From contig CAMAGI010000006.1 in the NCBI GenBank assembly GCA_945833775.1, forward strand, positions 1 to 46,350: a DNA stretch of 46,350 nt. The letters run 5' to 3'. Positions 34,580 through 42,601 of this stretch are shown piece by piece. A model generated the notes under the pieces. That model worked only from the letters and a program-made list of their open reading frames with translations. It searched no databases and was not told the origin of the DNA. A program made the position numbers and the translations under genes. Source of the DNA: an uncultured Lachnospiraceae bacterium. Lineage in GTDB: Bacteria > Bacillota > Clostridia > Lachnospirales > Lachnospiraceae. Each line of letters opens with the position of its first letter. The stretch's first letter is position 1.

Positions 34580-34664
34580 TACCCGGTACCGGTTTTTCTA
34601 CAGAGCAATGCAAAAGAGCCGGGCGATATTCCTTTAAATGATTCACGGGAGAGGAGTAGCGCAT

Positions 34665-35618
34665 ATGGCATATTCGTTGAACGATAAAATGGTGATCGGA
34701 GTGTCCTCCAGGGCATTGTTCGATCTTCAGGCAGAGAATGAAATCTTTGAGCGGGAAGGCGTGGAGGCTTATTGCCGCTATCAGGTGGAACATGAGAATG
34801 AACCCTTGAAGCCCGGTCCGGGATTTTCTTTGATCCAGGCGCTGTTGCAGCTGGGAGGAAAGGGAAAGGGATCGGAGCCGGTGGAGGTGATCGTGATGTC
34901 ACGCAATAATCCCGACACCTCTCTTCGGGTTTTCAATTCCATCCGACATTACGGACTGCCGATCACCAGGGCAGTGCTCTCCGGCGGAGCATCGCTGGCA
35001 CCCTATCTGGAGGCATTCGGGACGGATCTTTTTCTGTCGGCCTGTGAGGAGGACGTACAGTGTGCCGTAGACTGTGGAATTGCTGCCGGAATTCTTTGTA
35101 CCAGGCCGCCGGTGGAGAAAGTGCTTCCCTTTCACAACGACGGACAGATCCGTATCGCCTTTGACGGGGATGCCGTTCTCTTTGCGGAGGATTCGGAGTG
35201 GATTTTTAAGGAGCGCGGGCTGAAGGCCTTTGAGGAAAACGAGGAGCAGAACGCAGCTTCCCCGCTGGGGGATGGCCCCTTTGCCAACTTCCTGCGCAAG
35301 CTTTCCGCATTGCAGGGACAGTATGAACCGCAGGTGTGTCCGATTCGGACGGCGCTTGTCACATCGAGAAGCGCTCCCGCCCATGAACGTGTGATTCGCA
35401 CATTGCGGTCCTGGAATGTGAGGGTGGATGAGGCGTTCTTTTTAGGCGGTGTGGAAAAGCGGGAGGTGCTGCGCGCATTCGGGGCTCAGATCTTCTTTGA
35501 CGATCAGTCCGTACATACCCAGAACGCGGCACAGGCCGTTCCGGCAGCCAGGGTTCCCTATCGCAGCAAAAAGAGAGAGAACAGAGAATATGAAGTATTC
35601 CAAGATCGTACAGGCTGA
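34665..35618 (+). CDS. 5'-nucleotidase (cytosolic family)
   Basis: A 317-residue protein matching the cytosolic 5'-nucleotidase family (PF06189 type), which dephosphorylates nucleoside monophosphates. Markers are VIGVSSRALFDLQAENEIFE, VEVIVMSRNNPDTSLRVFNSI, AFDGDAVLFAEDSE (acid-rich motif) and ALVTSRSAPAHERVI. ATG 34665 has GGGAGAGGAG upstream; an ATG at 34638 lacks a site. Its last 29 bases overlap the SfsA-MutY gene in another frame. A nucleotidase beside a repair enzyme may hint at clean-up of damaged nucleotides, but this is inference. Confidence 0.87.
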   Translation: MAYSLNDKMVIGVSSRALFDLQAENEIFEREGVEAYCRYQVEHENEPLKPGPGFSLIQALLQLGGKGKGSEPVEVIVMSRNNPDTSLRVFNSIRHYGLPITRAVLSGGASLAPYLEAFGTDLFLSACEEDVQCAVDCGIAAGILCTRPPVEKVLPFHNDGQIRIAFDGDAVLFAEDSEWIFKERGLKAFEENEEQNAASPLGDGPFANFLRKLSALQGQYEPQVCPIRTALVTSRSAPAHERVIRTLRSWNVRVDEAFFLGGVEKREVLRAFGAQIFFDDQSVHTQNAAQAVPAARVPYRSKKRENREYEVFQDRTG

Positions 35619-37413
35619 GTTTATCGAACGGCCGAACCGCTTCATCGCTTACGTACTTCTCAACGGAAAGCGGGAGCGGGTACATGTGAAAAATACCGGG
35701 CGATGCCGGGAACTATTGGTTTCCGGCGCTGCCGTTTACCTGGAGAAGGGGGACAATCCGAAGAGGGCAACCGCCTATGATCTGATCGCGGTACAAAAGA
35801 ACGGACGTACCATTAATATGGATTCCCAGGCCCCCAACAAGGTGGTGGGCGAGTGGCTGGCGAGCGGTAAAGCATTTGAGAACGTCCGGCTGATCCGCCC
35901 GGAGACCGTGTATGGCAATTCCCGCTTTGATTTCTATGTGGAGACCGACACGGAGAAAATCTTTCTGGAAGTCAAGGGTGTGACACTGGAGGATGACGGA
36001 ATTGTTCGCTTCCCGGATGCTCCCTCGGAGCGCGCCGTAAAGCATGTGGAAGAACTGGCAGCCGCCGCAAAGGCAGGTTACCGGGTTTTTGTGGTTTTTG
36101 TGATACAGATGGAGGGCGTGCGTTTCCTGATGCCCAATTACGAGACCCATGCGCAGTTTGGCGAGGCGTTGGTGAAAGCGCGCAAAGCGGGCGTGGAGAT
36201 TCTCGCCTTCGATTGTCTTGTGGAACCGGATTCCCTTGTTCTGCATGAGCCGGTTCCGGTTTATCTGACCCGGAAGGAGCAGATGGCGGCACAGAACGCC
36301 CCGCGCTTTTCGGATACAGAGAGACTTCGCAAGGTCGTGCAGCGTCTGGTGCCCTGGTATGAACAGGGACACCGGAAGCTGCCCTGGCGCAGCAATCCGC
36401 TCCCCTACTATGTGTGGGTGTCGGAGATCATGCTGCAGCAGACCCGTGTGGAGGCTGTGAAGCCATATTTTGAGCGCTTTATCAGCGCTCTTCCGGATAT
36501 TGCATCGCTGGCGGAGGCGGAGGAGGAAACACTGTTAAAACTCTGGGAGGGGCTGGGATATTATAACCGGGTACGGAATCTGCAGCGGGCGGCAGTGGAG
36601 ATTATGCACAACCACGAAGGCCTTATGCCGGATACCTATGAGGAATTGATTCGGCTTCCCGGAATCGGAAGTTATACGGCGGGTGCCATCGCATCCATCG
36701 CCTTTGGAAAGCCTGTGCCGGCAGTGGACGGCAATGTCCTTCGTGTGCTGTCCCGTGTGCGCAAGGACGACCGGGCAGTCTCGGAGGCGAGGGTGAGGAC
36801 TTCCGTGGAGACTGAATTGCTGCAGGTGATGCCAAAGGATTGCCCCGGTGCCTTTAATCAGGCGCTTATGGAGCTTGGAGCCTGCGTTTGTGTGCCAAAC
36901 GGAACCCCCCATTGCACAGACTGTCCCCTTCGGGAAATCTGTCTTGCCCATCGGGATGGGGAGGAGACGGACTATCCCATAAAGGCAGGGCCCACACCCC
37001 GCAAAATTGAGGAGATGACGGTGCTGATCATTCGGGATGAAAACCGGACCGCGGTGCGAAAGCGCCCGGACAGTGGGCTGCTTGCGGGGATGTATGAATT
37101 TCCCTTTCTGGAGGGGTTTTGCAGTGCGGACGCGGTGGTTCAATATCTGTCCAGGCAGGGATTTCGGATTGTGAGAATTGTCCCTCTGGAGGATGCAAAG
37201 CATATTTTCTCCCACAGAGAATGGCATATGAAGGGTTACATGGTCTGGGCGGATGAGCTGGAGCGCCATCCTGCGAAGGGGGCGTTTTCCGATTGGATTT
37301 ACATTGATCCGCAGGAGACGAAGGATCGTTATCCCATACCGGCGGCCTATTCGGCATACACAAGACTTTTGTCCATGAAATTGGGCAGAGAGAGAATGGA
37401 GGAAGAAACATGA
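35590..37413 (+). CDS. mutY: Fusion of SfsA (nuclease-like) and MutY adenine glycosylase
   Basis: One uninterrupted 607-residue protein. Residues 1 to about 230 are SfsA, named for sugar fermentation stimulation and now often called a DNA/RNA nuclease. A PD-(D/E)xK site is visible as Asp114 (RFDFYV) and Glu127-x-Lys129 (LEVKGV). From about 235 it is MutY, which removes adenine opposite 8-oxoguanine: Glu279 in SEIMLQQT, helix-hairpin-helix LPGIGSYTAGA, catalytic Asp380 in VDGNV (101 residues after the Glu, as in E. coli), iron-sulfur Cys434, 442, 445 and 451, and a NUDIX-like domain with the 8-oxoG-sensing FSH loop (540-542). ATG 35590 lies inside the nucleotidase gene with only a weak AGAGAGA site, suggesting coupling. 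Confidence 0.93.
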   Translation: MKYSKIVQAEFIERPNRFIAYVLLNGKRERVHVKNTGRCRELLVSGAAVYLEKGDNPKRATAYDLIAVQKNGRTINMDSQAPNKVVGEWLASGKAFENVRLIRPETVYGNSRFDFYVETDTEKIFLEVKGVTLEDDGIVRFPDAPSERAVKHVEELAAAAKAGYRVFVVFVIQMEGVRFLMPNYETHAQFGEALVKARKAGVEILAFDCLVEPDSLVLHEPVPVYLTRKEQMAAQNAPRFSDTERLRKVVQRLVPWYEQGHRKLPWRSNPLPYYVWVSEIMLQQTRVEAVKPYFERFISALPDIASLAEAEEETLLKLWEGLGYYNRVRNLQRAAVEIMHNHEGLMPDTYEELIRLPGIGSYTAGAIASIAFGKPVPAVDGNVLRVLSRVRKDDRAVSEARVRTSVETELLQVMPKDCPGAFNQALMELGACVCVPNGTPHCTDCPLREICLAHRDGEETDYPIKAGPTPRKIEEMTVLIIRDENRTAVRKRPDSGLLAGMYEFPFLEGFCSADAVVQYLSRQGFRIVRIVPLEDAKHIFSHREWHMKGYMVWADELERHPAKGAFSDWIYIDPQETKDRYPIPAAYSAYTRLLSMKLGRERMEEET

Positions 37414-38438
37414 AATTATTATCCGTAGTGATTCCCTGTTACAACTCGGAGAATTACATGAAAAATTGTGTGGAGTCTCTTCTGATCGGAGGGGAGGATG
37501 TGGAGATCCTGATCGTGGACGATGGTTCCACCAGGGATAATACCGCTGCGATTGCGGATGCCTATGCCTGCAGATATCCCACCATTGTCAAGGCAATACA
37601 CAAAGAGAACGGCGGTCATGGCTCTGCGGTAAACGTCGGTATCGAAAATGCCACCGGTCTTTATTTTAAGGTCGTGGACAGCGATGACTGGGTGAAGGAG
37701 GAAGCTTATCTGCAGATCCTGGACAAGCTGCGCGAACTTACGGGAGGCGCACGGGTTCTGGACATGCTGGTCAGCAATTTTGTCTATGAAAAGGAAGGCG
37801 AGAAACGCAAGAAGGTGATGCATTACCGCCACATTCTTCCCAAGGATCAGCTCTTTACCTGGTCGGATTGCCACCATTTTCTCAAGGGACACTATATTCT
37901 GATGCATTCCGTAATTTTCCGCACCAAGCTCTTGCAGGAGAATGGTATCCGGCTTCCCGAGCATACCTTCTACGTGGACAACCTCTATGTGTTTGAACCT
38001 CTGCCCTATGTGAAGAATCTGTACTATCTGGACGTCAATTTTTACCGCTACTACATCGGAAGAGAAGATCAGTCCGTGAATGAGCAGGTTATGATCTCAC
38101 GCATCGACCAGCAGATCAAGGTCAACAAAATCATGATTGATTATCTGGTGGAGAAGAAACAGGAGATTATGGGAAACAAGCGATTGTTCCAATACATGCG
38201 CAATTATCTGGAGATTATCACAACGGTATCCTCCGTACTGCTGATTCGTTCCGGAACTTCGGAAAACCTGGAAAAAAAGGCGCAGCTGTGGGAGTATCTG
38301 AAGAGTAAGGACAAGTCCCTCTACCGCTATCTGCGAAACGGACTCATGGGAGGAACCATGAACCTGCCCGGTCGCGGCGGAAGGAAGATTTCGGTTGACG
38401 CCTATAAGATCTGTCAGAAAGTTTTTAAATTCAATTAA
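37410..38438 (+). CDS. Family 2 glycosyltransferase
   Basis: A 342-residue GT-A-fold enzyme that would add a sugar to a cell-surface glycan or lipid. The N-terminal domain has VVIPCYNSENYM, LIVDDGSTRDNT, NGGHGSAVNVGIENA and the nucleotide-sugar motif VVDSDDWV. No membrane helix is obvious; the C-terminal third is helical and basic. The start overlaps the previous stop as ATGA, with GGAGGAAG upstream. No other glycan gene is adjacent, so donor and acceptor are unknown. Confidence 0.9.
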   Translation: MKLLSVVIPCYNSENYMKNCVESLLIGGEDVEILIVDDGSTRDNTAAIADAYACRYPTIVKAIHKENGGHGSAVNVGIENATGLYFKVVDSDDWVKEEAYLQILDKLRELTGGARVLDMLVSNFVYEKEGEKRKKVMHYRHILPKDQLFTWSDCHHFLKGHYILMHSVIFRTKLLQENGIRLPEHTFYVDNLYVFEPLPYVKNLYYLDVNFYRYYIGREDQSVNEQVMISRIDQQIKVNKIMIDYLVEKKQEIMGNKRLFQYMRNYLEIITTVSSVLLIRSGTSENLEKKAQLWEYLKSKDKSLYRYLRNGLMGGTMNLPGRGGRKISVDAYKICQKVFKFN

Positions 38439-38466
38439 GCTGCCCTGTGAAAAAGGGACAATACAA

Positions 38467-38505
38467 AATCCCCGGATATTCTCATCGTTGAGACATCCGG
38501 GGATT
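38467..38505. terminator. Terminator between convergent genes
   Basis: AATCCCCGGAT (38467-38477) pairs perfectly with ATCCGGGGATT (38495-38505), with further pairing TCTCA/TGAGA inside. On the minus strand the stem is followed by TTTGTATTG, so it best serves the PAP2 gene; on the + strand a T-tract is lacking, so its use by the glycosyltransferase gene is less certain. Confidence 0.75.
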
Positions 38506-38519
38506 AAAACTTTACGGGG

Positions 38520-39203
38520 TCAACCTACCTGTGTCTTTACTTTGTGACGCTTGTCACCGGACTGGAACTGACCGATCAGATCGTACCGATAGACAACTGC
38601 ATACATGATCGCTGCCATGACAAAGGCGGTAAGCACATCAAACATGGAATGCTGCTTCAAAAATACGGTGGAGAGAATAATCAGGCTGCAGAGGAGAAAG
38701 GATCCGATCCGCACGGATCTCTTATGCTCAAACTGTCTGCTGTGCATGATTGCAAAGTGTACCCCCAGCGAGTTGTAAACGTGGATACTGGGCCAGAGAT
38801 TGGTCGGGGTATCCGTCCTGTACAATGCCGCTACCATATGGGTGAAAACATTGTCCCTGGGAAACTCTGTGGGACGAAGATGGTGCCCGTTGGGAAACAG
38901 CAGTGACACGACGAGAAATACCGTCATGCCGGTAAACAAAAACAGGCAGGTGCGGTAATAGTCATCCTTTGACGTAAATCCAAAGTAGAGAACCGACAGA
39001 GCCACATAACCGAACCAGAGAATGTAGGGGATAATGAACACCTCGCAGAACGGGATGTAGTCATCAATTCCCATGTGAATCACCTGGTAATTCTTGGTCA
39101 CCTTCTGTTCTGCATAACAGAAGACTGTCATGTAGAATATAAAATAGATGATGCATACAAACAGATGTCGATATTTCGTGTATAGTTGCTTGCTTTTTTT
39201 CAT
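38520..39203 (-). CDS. PAP2-superfamily membrane phosphatase
   Basis: A 227-residue membrane protein with about six helices. The phosphatase motifs are partly visible: PSIH in NLWPSIHVYNSLGVH and the final H...D motif in FLKQHSMFDVL. The family dephosphorylates lipid phosphates or transfers phospho-alcohols; this shape resembles the inositolphosphotransferase-like group. GAGGA lies about 11 bases before the minus-strand ATG. The neighbouring minus-strand gene is a diacylglycerol-kinase-like protein, so the pair may act on diacylglycerol and phosphatidic acid in opposite directions. Confidence 0.88.
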   Translation of the reverse strand: MKKSKQLYTKYRHLFVCIIYFIFYMTVFCYAEQKVTKNYQVIHMGIDDYIPFCEVFIIPYILWFGYVALSVLYFGFTSKDDYYRTCLFLFTGMTVFLVVSLLFPNGHHLRPTEFPRDNVFTHMVAALYRTDTPTNLWPSIHVYNSLGVHFAIMHSRQFEHKRSVRIGSFLLCSLIILSTVFLKQHSMFDVLTAFVMAAIMYAVVYRYDLIGQFQSGDKRHKVKTQVG

Positions 39204-39299
39204 AATAAATCCTCATTTCGCAGACGCTTTCGCATCCGCTTGATCTCTCATCTGATACGATCCTCCCCGGAAAGGGAGCAAAGTCCCAAACCACTACTC

Positions 39300-39327
39300 A
39301 CTATATCACGACAAAAGAAAAAAGCAA
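39300..39327 (-). promoter_or_regulatory. Candidate promoter of the PAP2 gene
   Basis: On the minus strand, TTGCTT (39327-39322), a 16-bp spacer and TGA-TATAGT (-10 at 39305-39300) form an extended -10 promoter about 100 bases before the start codon. The rest of 39204-39394 shows a loose inverted repeat TTCTGAAG / CTTCAGAA (about 39345-39375) that may end the upstream gene's transcript. Confidence 0.45.
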
Positions 39328-39394
39328 TCATTTTTCTGTTTTCTGAAGAATTTTTAAGAAAAGCTTCAGAATTCGTTCGCTCCGAAAACCCATT

Positions 39395-40348
39395 CTATGG
39401 GCGAATGATGAGTAAACTGTCCTTCTTGCACACAACCGTGAGAGCGTCTGCTTTACGGAATGCCTCGCCGTCGGTATGTACCCAGAGCGGCTCGCTGGTC
39501 TCTATACGGTAGCTTTGAGCCGTGTAGGGGGTGATGCCGTCATAACGATAATGTTTGCCGGAGAAGGCGGTGGGCAATGCCCACAGAATCAGACCCTTGG
39601 AAATATCGCCCACCGCACAGAGATGGAAGCGTCCCTCGCACCCGGTGGCGTCCGGGCAGAACATAAATCCTCCGCCCTCGTAGCGGTGCAGCATACCGGC
39701 GATGAAGAGTATCCTGTGAATAGAGACCGGGGCATTGCCGTCCATGGACAGGCGACAGGATACGGCCTTAGCCGTGAAGAGTTGTTTGAGAGCGATGCCC
39801 AGGTAGGTTAATTTTCCCAGACCGATCCGGTTGAAGCCGTTTTTAATCTTGGAGCGATTGGCTTCCGCACAGACCGCAGCGTCAAAACCGATGCCGCAGC
39901 TGACCGCGAACCGTCGCCGTTCACCGCTGTCGAAGGTCACCTCACCCATATCCATGCGGCAGGGGGTGCCGGTGTGAAGAATCAAATCCAGTGCCTCCCT
40001 CGGATTCTTGGGGATTCCCAGATCTCTTGCCAGATCGTTGCTGGAACCGGTGGGAACATATCCGAGGATGATGCGGGAGGTATCCGCTATTCCCTGCAGA
40101 AATTCATTCATGGTTCCATCTCCGCCCAGAATAATCATTCGCTGCGGATCACGGAAATCAGCGGCGTTAAGTTCTCCCTCCGAAGGGGATGTCAGTTCGG
40201 CCGCGATACGTGCGACATCGCCTGCCTTTTCGGAAAAATGAACCGTGTATTCAATCTGTTCATTTAAGAGAGCGGGTTCCACCTGCTCTCTCCAGATCCG
40301 TAAACTTTTACCGGAGCAGGAAGCGGGATTGACAATAATCTGATACAT
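39395..40348 (-). CDS. Diacylglycerol kinase family protein (YegS/DgkB-like)
   Basis: A 317-residue cytoplasmic lipid kinase of the DAGK catalytic family, which phosphorylates diacylglycerol or related lipids. The nucleotide motif GGDGTMNE is at residues 75-82, with IVNPASCSGKS at the N-terminus, VPTGSSNDLARDLGIP and SCGIGFDAAV. The minus-strand ATG at 40348 follows AGGAGG with ideal spacing; the longer frame to 40417 has no site and runs into a leader inverted repeat. Confidence 0.93.
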   Translation of the reverse strand: MYQIIVNPASCSGKSLRIWREQVEPALLNEQIEYTVHFSEKAGDVARIAAELTSPSEGELNAADFRDPQRMIILGGDGTMNEFLQGIADTSRIILGYVPTGSSNDLARDLGIPKNPREALDLILHTGTPCRMDMGEVTFDSGERRRFAVSCGIGFDAAVCAEANRSKIKNGFNRIGLGKLTYLGIALKQLFTAKAVSCRLSMDGNAPVSIHRILFIAGMLHRYEGGGFMFCPDATGCEGRFHLCAVGDISKGLILWALPTAFSGKHYRYDGITPYTAQSYRIETSEPLWVHTDGEAFRKADALTVVCKKDSLLIIRP

Positions 40349-40388
40349 AATTCCTCCTAAGTATGGTGTGGGGTGCGGTCGGTAAACT

Positions 40389-40423
40389 ACCCGGATAGTA
40401 AATATATGGTTTGTCATCCGGGT
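40389..40423 (-). promoter_or_regulatory. Inverted repeat upstream of the lipid kinase gene
   Basis: ACCCGGAT (40389-40396) and ATCCGGGT (40416-40423) form a perfect 8-bp inverted repeat separated by 19 A+T-rich bases, 41 bases before the minus-strand start codon. It may be a leader hairpin or a split operator. The rest of the 271-bp gap to glyA is A+T-rich and carries the glyA promoter. Confidence 0.55.
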
Positions 40424-40525
40424 CTATTCCCTTATGAGAAGACAATTGCGTAAGTTTTAAACCGTAACAAATATAGCATATTTTTGCATAAAAGAACAGA
40501 CTGTAATTATTTTTGTTTGCTTTCC

Positions 40526-40549
40526 CGGGAATCTGTGATATAATTCCCG
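40526..40549 (+). promoter_or_regulatory. glyA promoter with inverted repeat around the -10 box
   Basis: TGATATAAT (40536-40544) is an extended -10; -35 candidates (TTTGCT, 40516-40521) are weak. CGGGAAT (40526-40532) and ATTCCCG (40543-40549) form a perfect 7-bp inverted repeat that brackets the -10 box, the usual position of a repressor operator. Transcription would start just after it, near 40551. Confidence 0.65.
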
Positions 40550-40619
40550 TGAACACGAAAACGCTGTGCAGTGGCGCAGTGCGCTCGGCTATTTTCTTTG
40601 GAAGATAAAGGAGGAAACG

Positions 40620-41861
40620 ATGTATTCACTGGACGAAGTCAGAAATGTAGATCCCGAGATCGCACAGGCGATCGTCGACGAGCAGGAGCGTCAGAACAGC
40701 CATATCGAGCTGATCGCATCCGAGAACTGGGTCAGCAAAGCTGTTATGGCAGCAATGGGAAGCCCTCTTACCAATAAATATGCGGAAGGATATCCCGGAA
40801 AGAGATACTACGGCGGCTGTGACTGCGTGGATGTGGTGGAGAACCTTGCCATCGAGCGAGCAAAGCAGCTGTTCGGCTGCGAATATGCAAACGTTCAGCC
40901 CCACTCCGGAGCACAGGCGAACATGGCTGTACAGTTTGCAATTTGCAACCCCGGCGACACCATTATGGGTATGAATCTGGATCACGGCGGACATCTGACT
41001 CACGGAAGTCCGGTGAATATGTCCGGTAAATACTTTAAAATTGTACCCTACGGTGTGAATGACGACGGATTTATCGATTACGATAAGCTTCGCGAGCTGG
41101 CTCTGGAGTCCAGACCCAAGCTGATCATCGCAGGCGCTTCCGCGTATGCCCGCACCATCGATTTCAAAAAGTTCCGCGAAGTTGCGGATGAGGTCGGCGC
41201 GGTTTTGATGGTGGATATGGCACACATTGCAGGCCTTGTTGCGGCGGGCCTTCATCCCAGCCCCATTCCCTATGCGGATGTCACCACCACGACTACCCAT
41301 AAGACTCTGCGTGGTCCCAGAGGAGGTCTGATCCTCTCCAGTAACGAGGTCAATGCCAAGTACAATTTCAATAAGGCAATCTTCCCCGGCATTCAGGGTG
41401 GCCCGCTGATGCATGTGATCGCAGCAAAGGCGGTCTGCTTCAAGGAGGCTCTGACGGATGACTTCAAGGCCTATCAGAAGGGCATTATCGACAACGCTCA
41501 GGCTCTTTGTAACGGACTTATGAGCCGCGGTATCAAGATTGTTTCCGGTGGTACGGACAATCACCTGATGCTGGTTGACCTGACCAATTTCGGGCTCACC
41601 GGCAAGGCTGTTGAAAAACTCCTCGATGCAGCCCATATCACCTGCAACAAGAACACCATTCCCAACGATCCCCAGTCTCCTTTTGTAACCAGTGGTGTAC
41701 GTCTGGGAACCCCTGCCGTTACCAGCAGAGGTATGAATACGGAGGATATGGACAGAATCGCTGAGGCTATTGCCATGGTGATCAAGGGTGGCGAGGAAAA
41801 GGTAGCCGAGGCTCGGGCCATCGTTCAGGGTCTCACTGACAAGTATCCGTTGTGCCAATAA
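40620..41861 (+). CDS. glyA: Serine hydroxymethyltransferase
   Basis: GlyA converts serine and THF to glycine and 5,10-methylene-THF, the substrate of MetF. The 413-residue length is normal. Markers are [11 protein letters not shown], the PLP Lys228 in [28 protein letters not shown] and [20 protein letters not shown] is 5 bases before ATG 40620. It is a single-gene unit with a promoter of its own and a strong terminator. Confidence 0.97.
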   Translation: MYSLDEVRNVDPEIAQAIVDEQERQNSHIELIASENWVSKAVMAAMGSPLTNKYAEGYPGKRYYGGCDCVDVVENLAIERAKQLFGCEYANVQPHSGAQANMAVQFAICNPGDTIMGMNLDHGGHLTHGSPVNMSGKYFKIVPYGVNDDGFIDYDKLRELALESRPKLIIAGASAYARTIDFKKFREVADEVGAVLMVDMAHIAGLVAAGLHPSPIPYADVTTTTTHKTLRGPRGGLILSSNEVNAKYNFNKAIFPGIQGGPLMHVIAAKAVCFKEALTDDFKAYQKGIIDNAQALCNGLMSRGIKIVSGGTDNHLMLVDLTNFGLTGKAVEKLLDAAHITCNKNTIPNDPQSPFVTSGVRLGTPAVTSRGMNTEDMDRIAEAIAMVIKGGEEKVAEARAIVQGLTDKYPLCQ

Positions 41862-41895
41862 TACCCGATCGGGACAATCATATGGATGAAAGCCG

Positions 41896-41932
41896 TCCGA
41901 CCCTCTTTTCGGAGAGGGTCGGATTTCTTTTT
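41896..41932 (+). terminator. Intrinsic terminator after glyA
   Basis: TCCGACCCTCT (41896-41906) pairs perfectly with AGAGGGTCGGA (41913-41923) around TTTCGG and is followed by TTTCTTTTT. Confidence 0.93.
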
Positions 41933-41987
41933 GACATTTTCCACAGAAATCCCCGAAGGGAATCCTCTTTTTTGGGAAAATTGGGGG

Positions 41988-42016
41988 TTGTGAAATGGAA
42001 ATGACTGTGCTAGAAT
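41988..42016 (+). promoter_or_regulatory. Candidate promoter of the aspartate-family operon
   Basis: TTGTGA (41988-41993), 17-bp spacer, TAGAAT (42011-42016) preceded by TGC (extended -10). It lies upstream of the ACT-domain gene and may drive hom, apgM and lysC as well. Confidence 0.6.
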
Positions 42017-42071
42017 ATCTTTCGTCGGCAAACAAATGTCCACGTTACAAAAACATAATGAGGATGCAAGT

Positions 42072-42515
42072 ATGGGAGAAACGACCGGGTATTTTGTGGT
42101 GACCAAGAAGGCGGTCCCCGAGGTACTTTTGAAGGTAGTTGAAGCGAAGCGGCTTCTGGAGTCAGAGAAGGTTCTGACGGTTCAGGAAGCGGTTGATGCG
42201 GTTGGTATCAGCCGCAGTTCTTTTTATAAGTACAAGGATGACATTTTCCAGTTTCATGACAATTCCCAGGGAACAACAATCACTCTTACCTTCCAGATGG
42301 ATGATGAATCCGGGCTTTTATCGGATGTGCTGAAGGTCATTGCGGAATATCACGCAAATATCTTAACCATCCATCAGAGTATTCCGATCAACGGGGTCGC
42401 ATCCTTAAGCTTAAGCGTTCAGGTGTTGAAGGATACCGGGGACATCAGCCGTATGATTGAGAAAATGGAACAACAAAAGGGTGTTCATCACGTCAAGATT
42501 CTGGCACGTGAGTAA
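42072..42515 (+). CDS. ACT-domain protein, UPF0735 (PheB-like), with an HTH-like N-terminus
   Basis: A 147-residue protein, the usual length of UPF0735/PheB. The C-terminal half is an ACT domain (ITLTFQMDDESGLLSDVLKVIA onwards), a fold that binds amino acids. The N-terminal half contains VLTVQEAVDAVGISRSSFYKYKD, which has the look of a helix-turn-helix. ATG 42072 has GAGGATG upstream; the ATG at 42036 has no site. It comes 86 bp before hom and may sense a product of the pathway and control the operon; this role is inferred. Confidence 0.9.
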   Translation: MGETTGYFVVTKKAVPEVLLKVVEAKRLLESEKVLTVQEAVDAVGISRSSFYKYKDDIFQFHDNSQGTTITLTFQMDDESGLLSDVLKVIAEYHANILTIHQSIPINGVASLSLSVQVLKDTGDISRMIEKMEQQKGVHHVKILARE

Positions 42516-42601
42516 ATACCCTGCCGTGCCGCATTGAAGACACGGAACAAAGCGACAAAGGAAGCAGGTATAGAACAATTCCACGAAAGGGAGAATAATT
42601 T

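Noticed and set aside
35590-37413. Frameshift or assembly error joining sfsA and mutY
   Set aside because: The frame is continuous, the linker has normal composition and both domains are complete; an artefact cannot be excluded without reads, but nothing in the sequence suggests it.
40550-40619. THF or glycine riboswitch before glyA
   Set aside because: The leader is about 70 bases and lacks the conserved motifs of either class.
40626-42035. 469-codon minus-strand frame
   Set aside because: Antisense to almost all of glyA and its terminator; glyA itself is certain.
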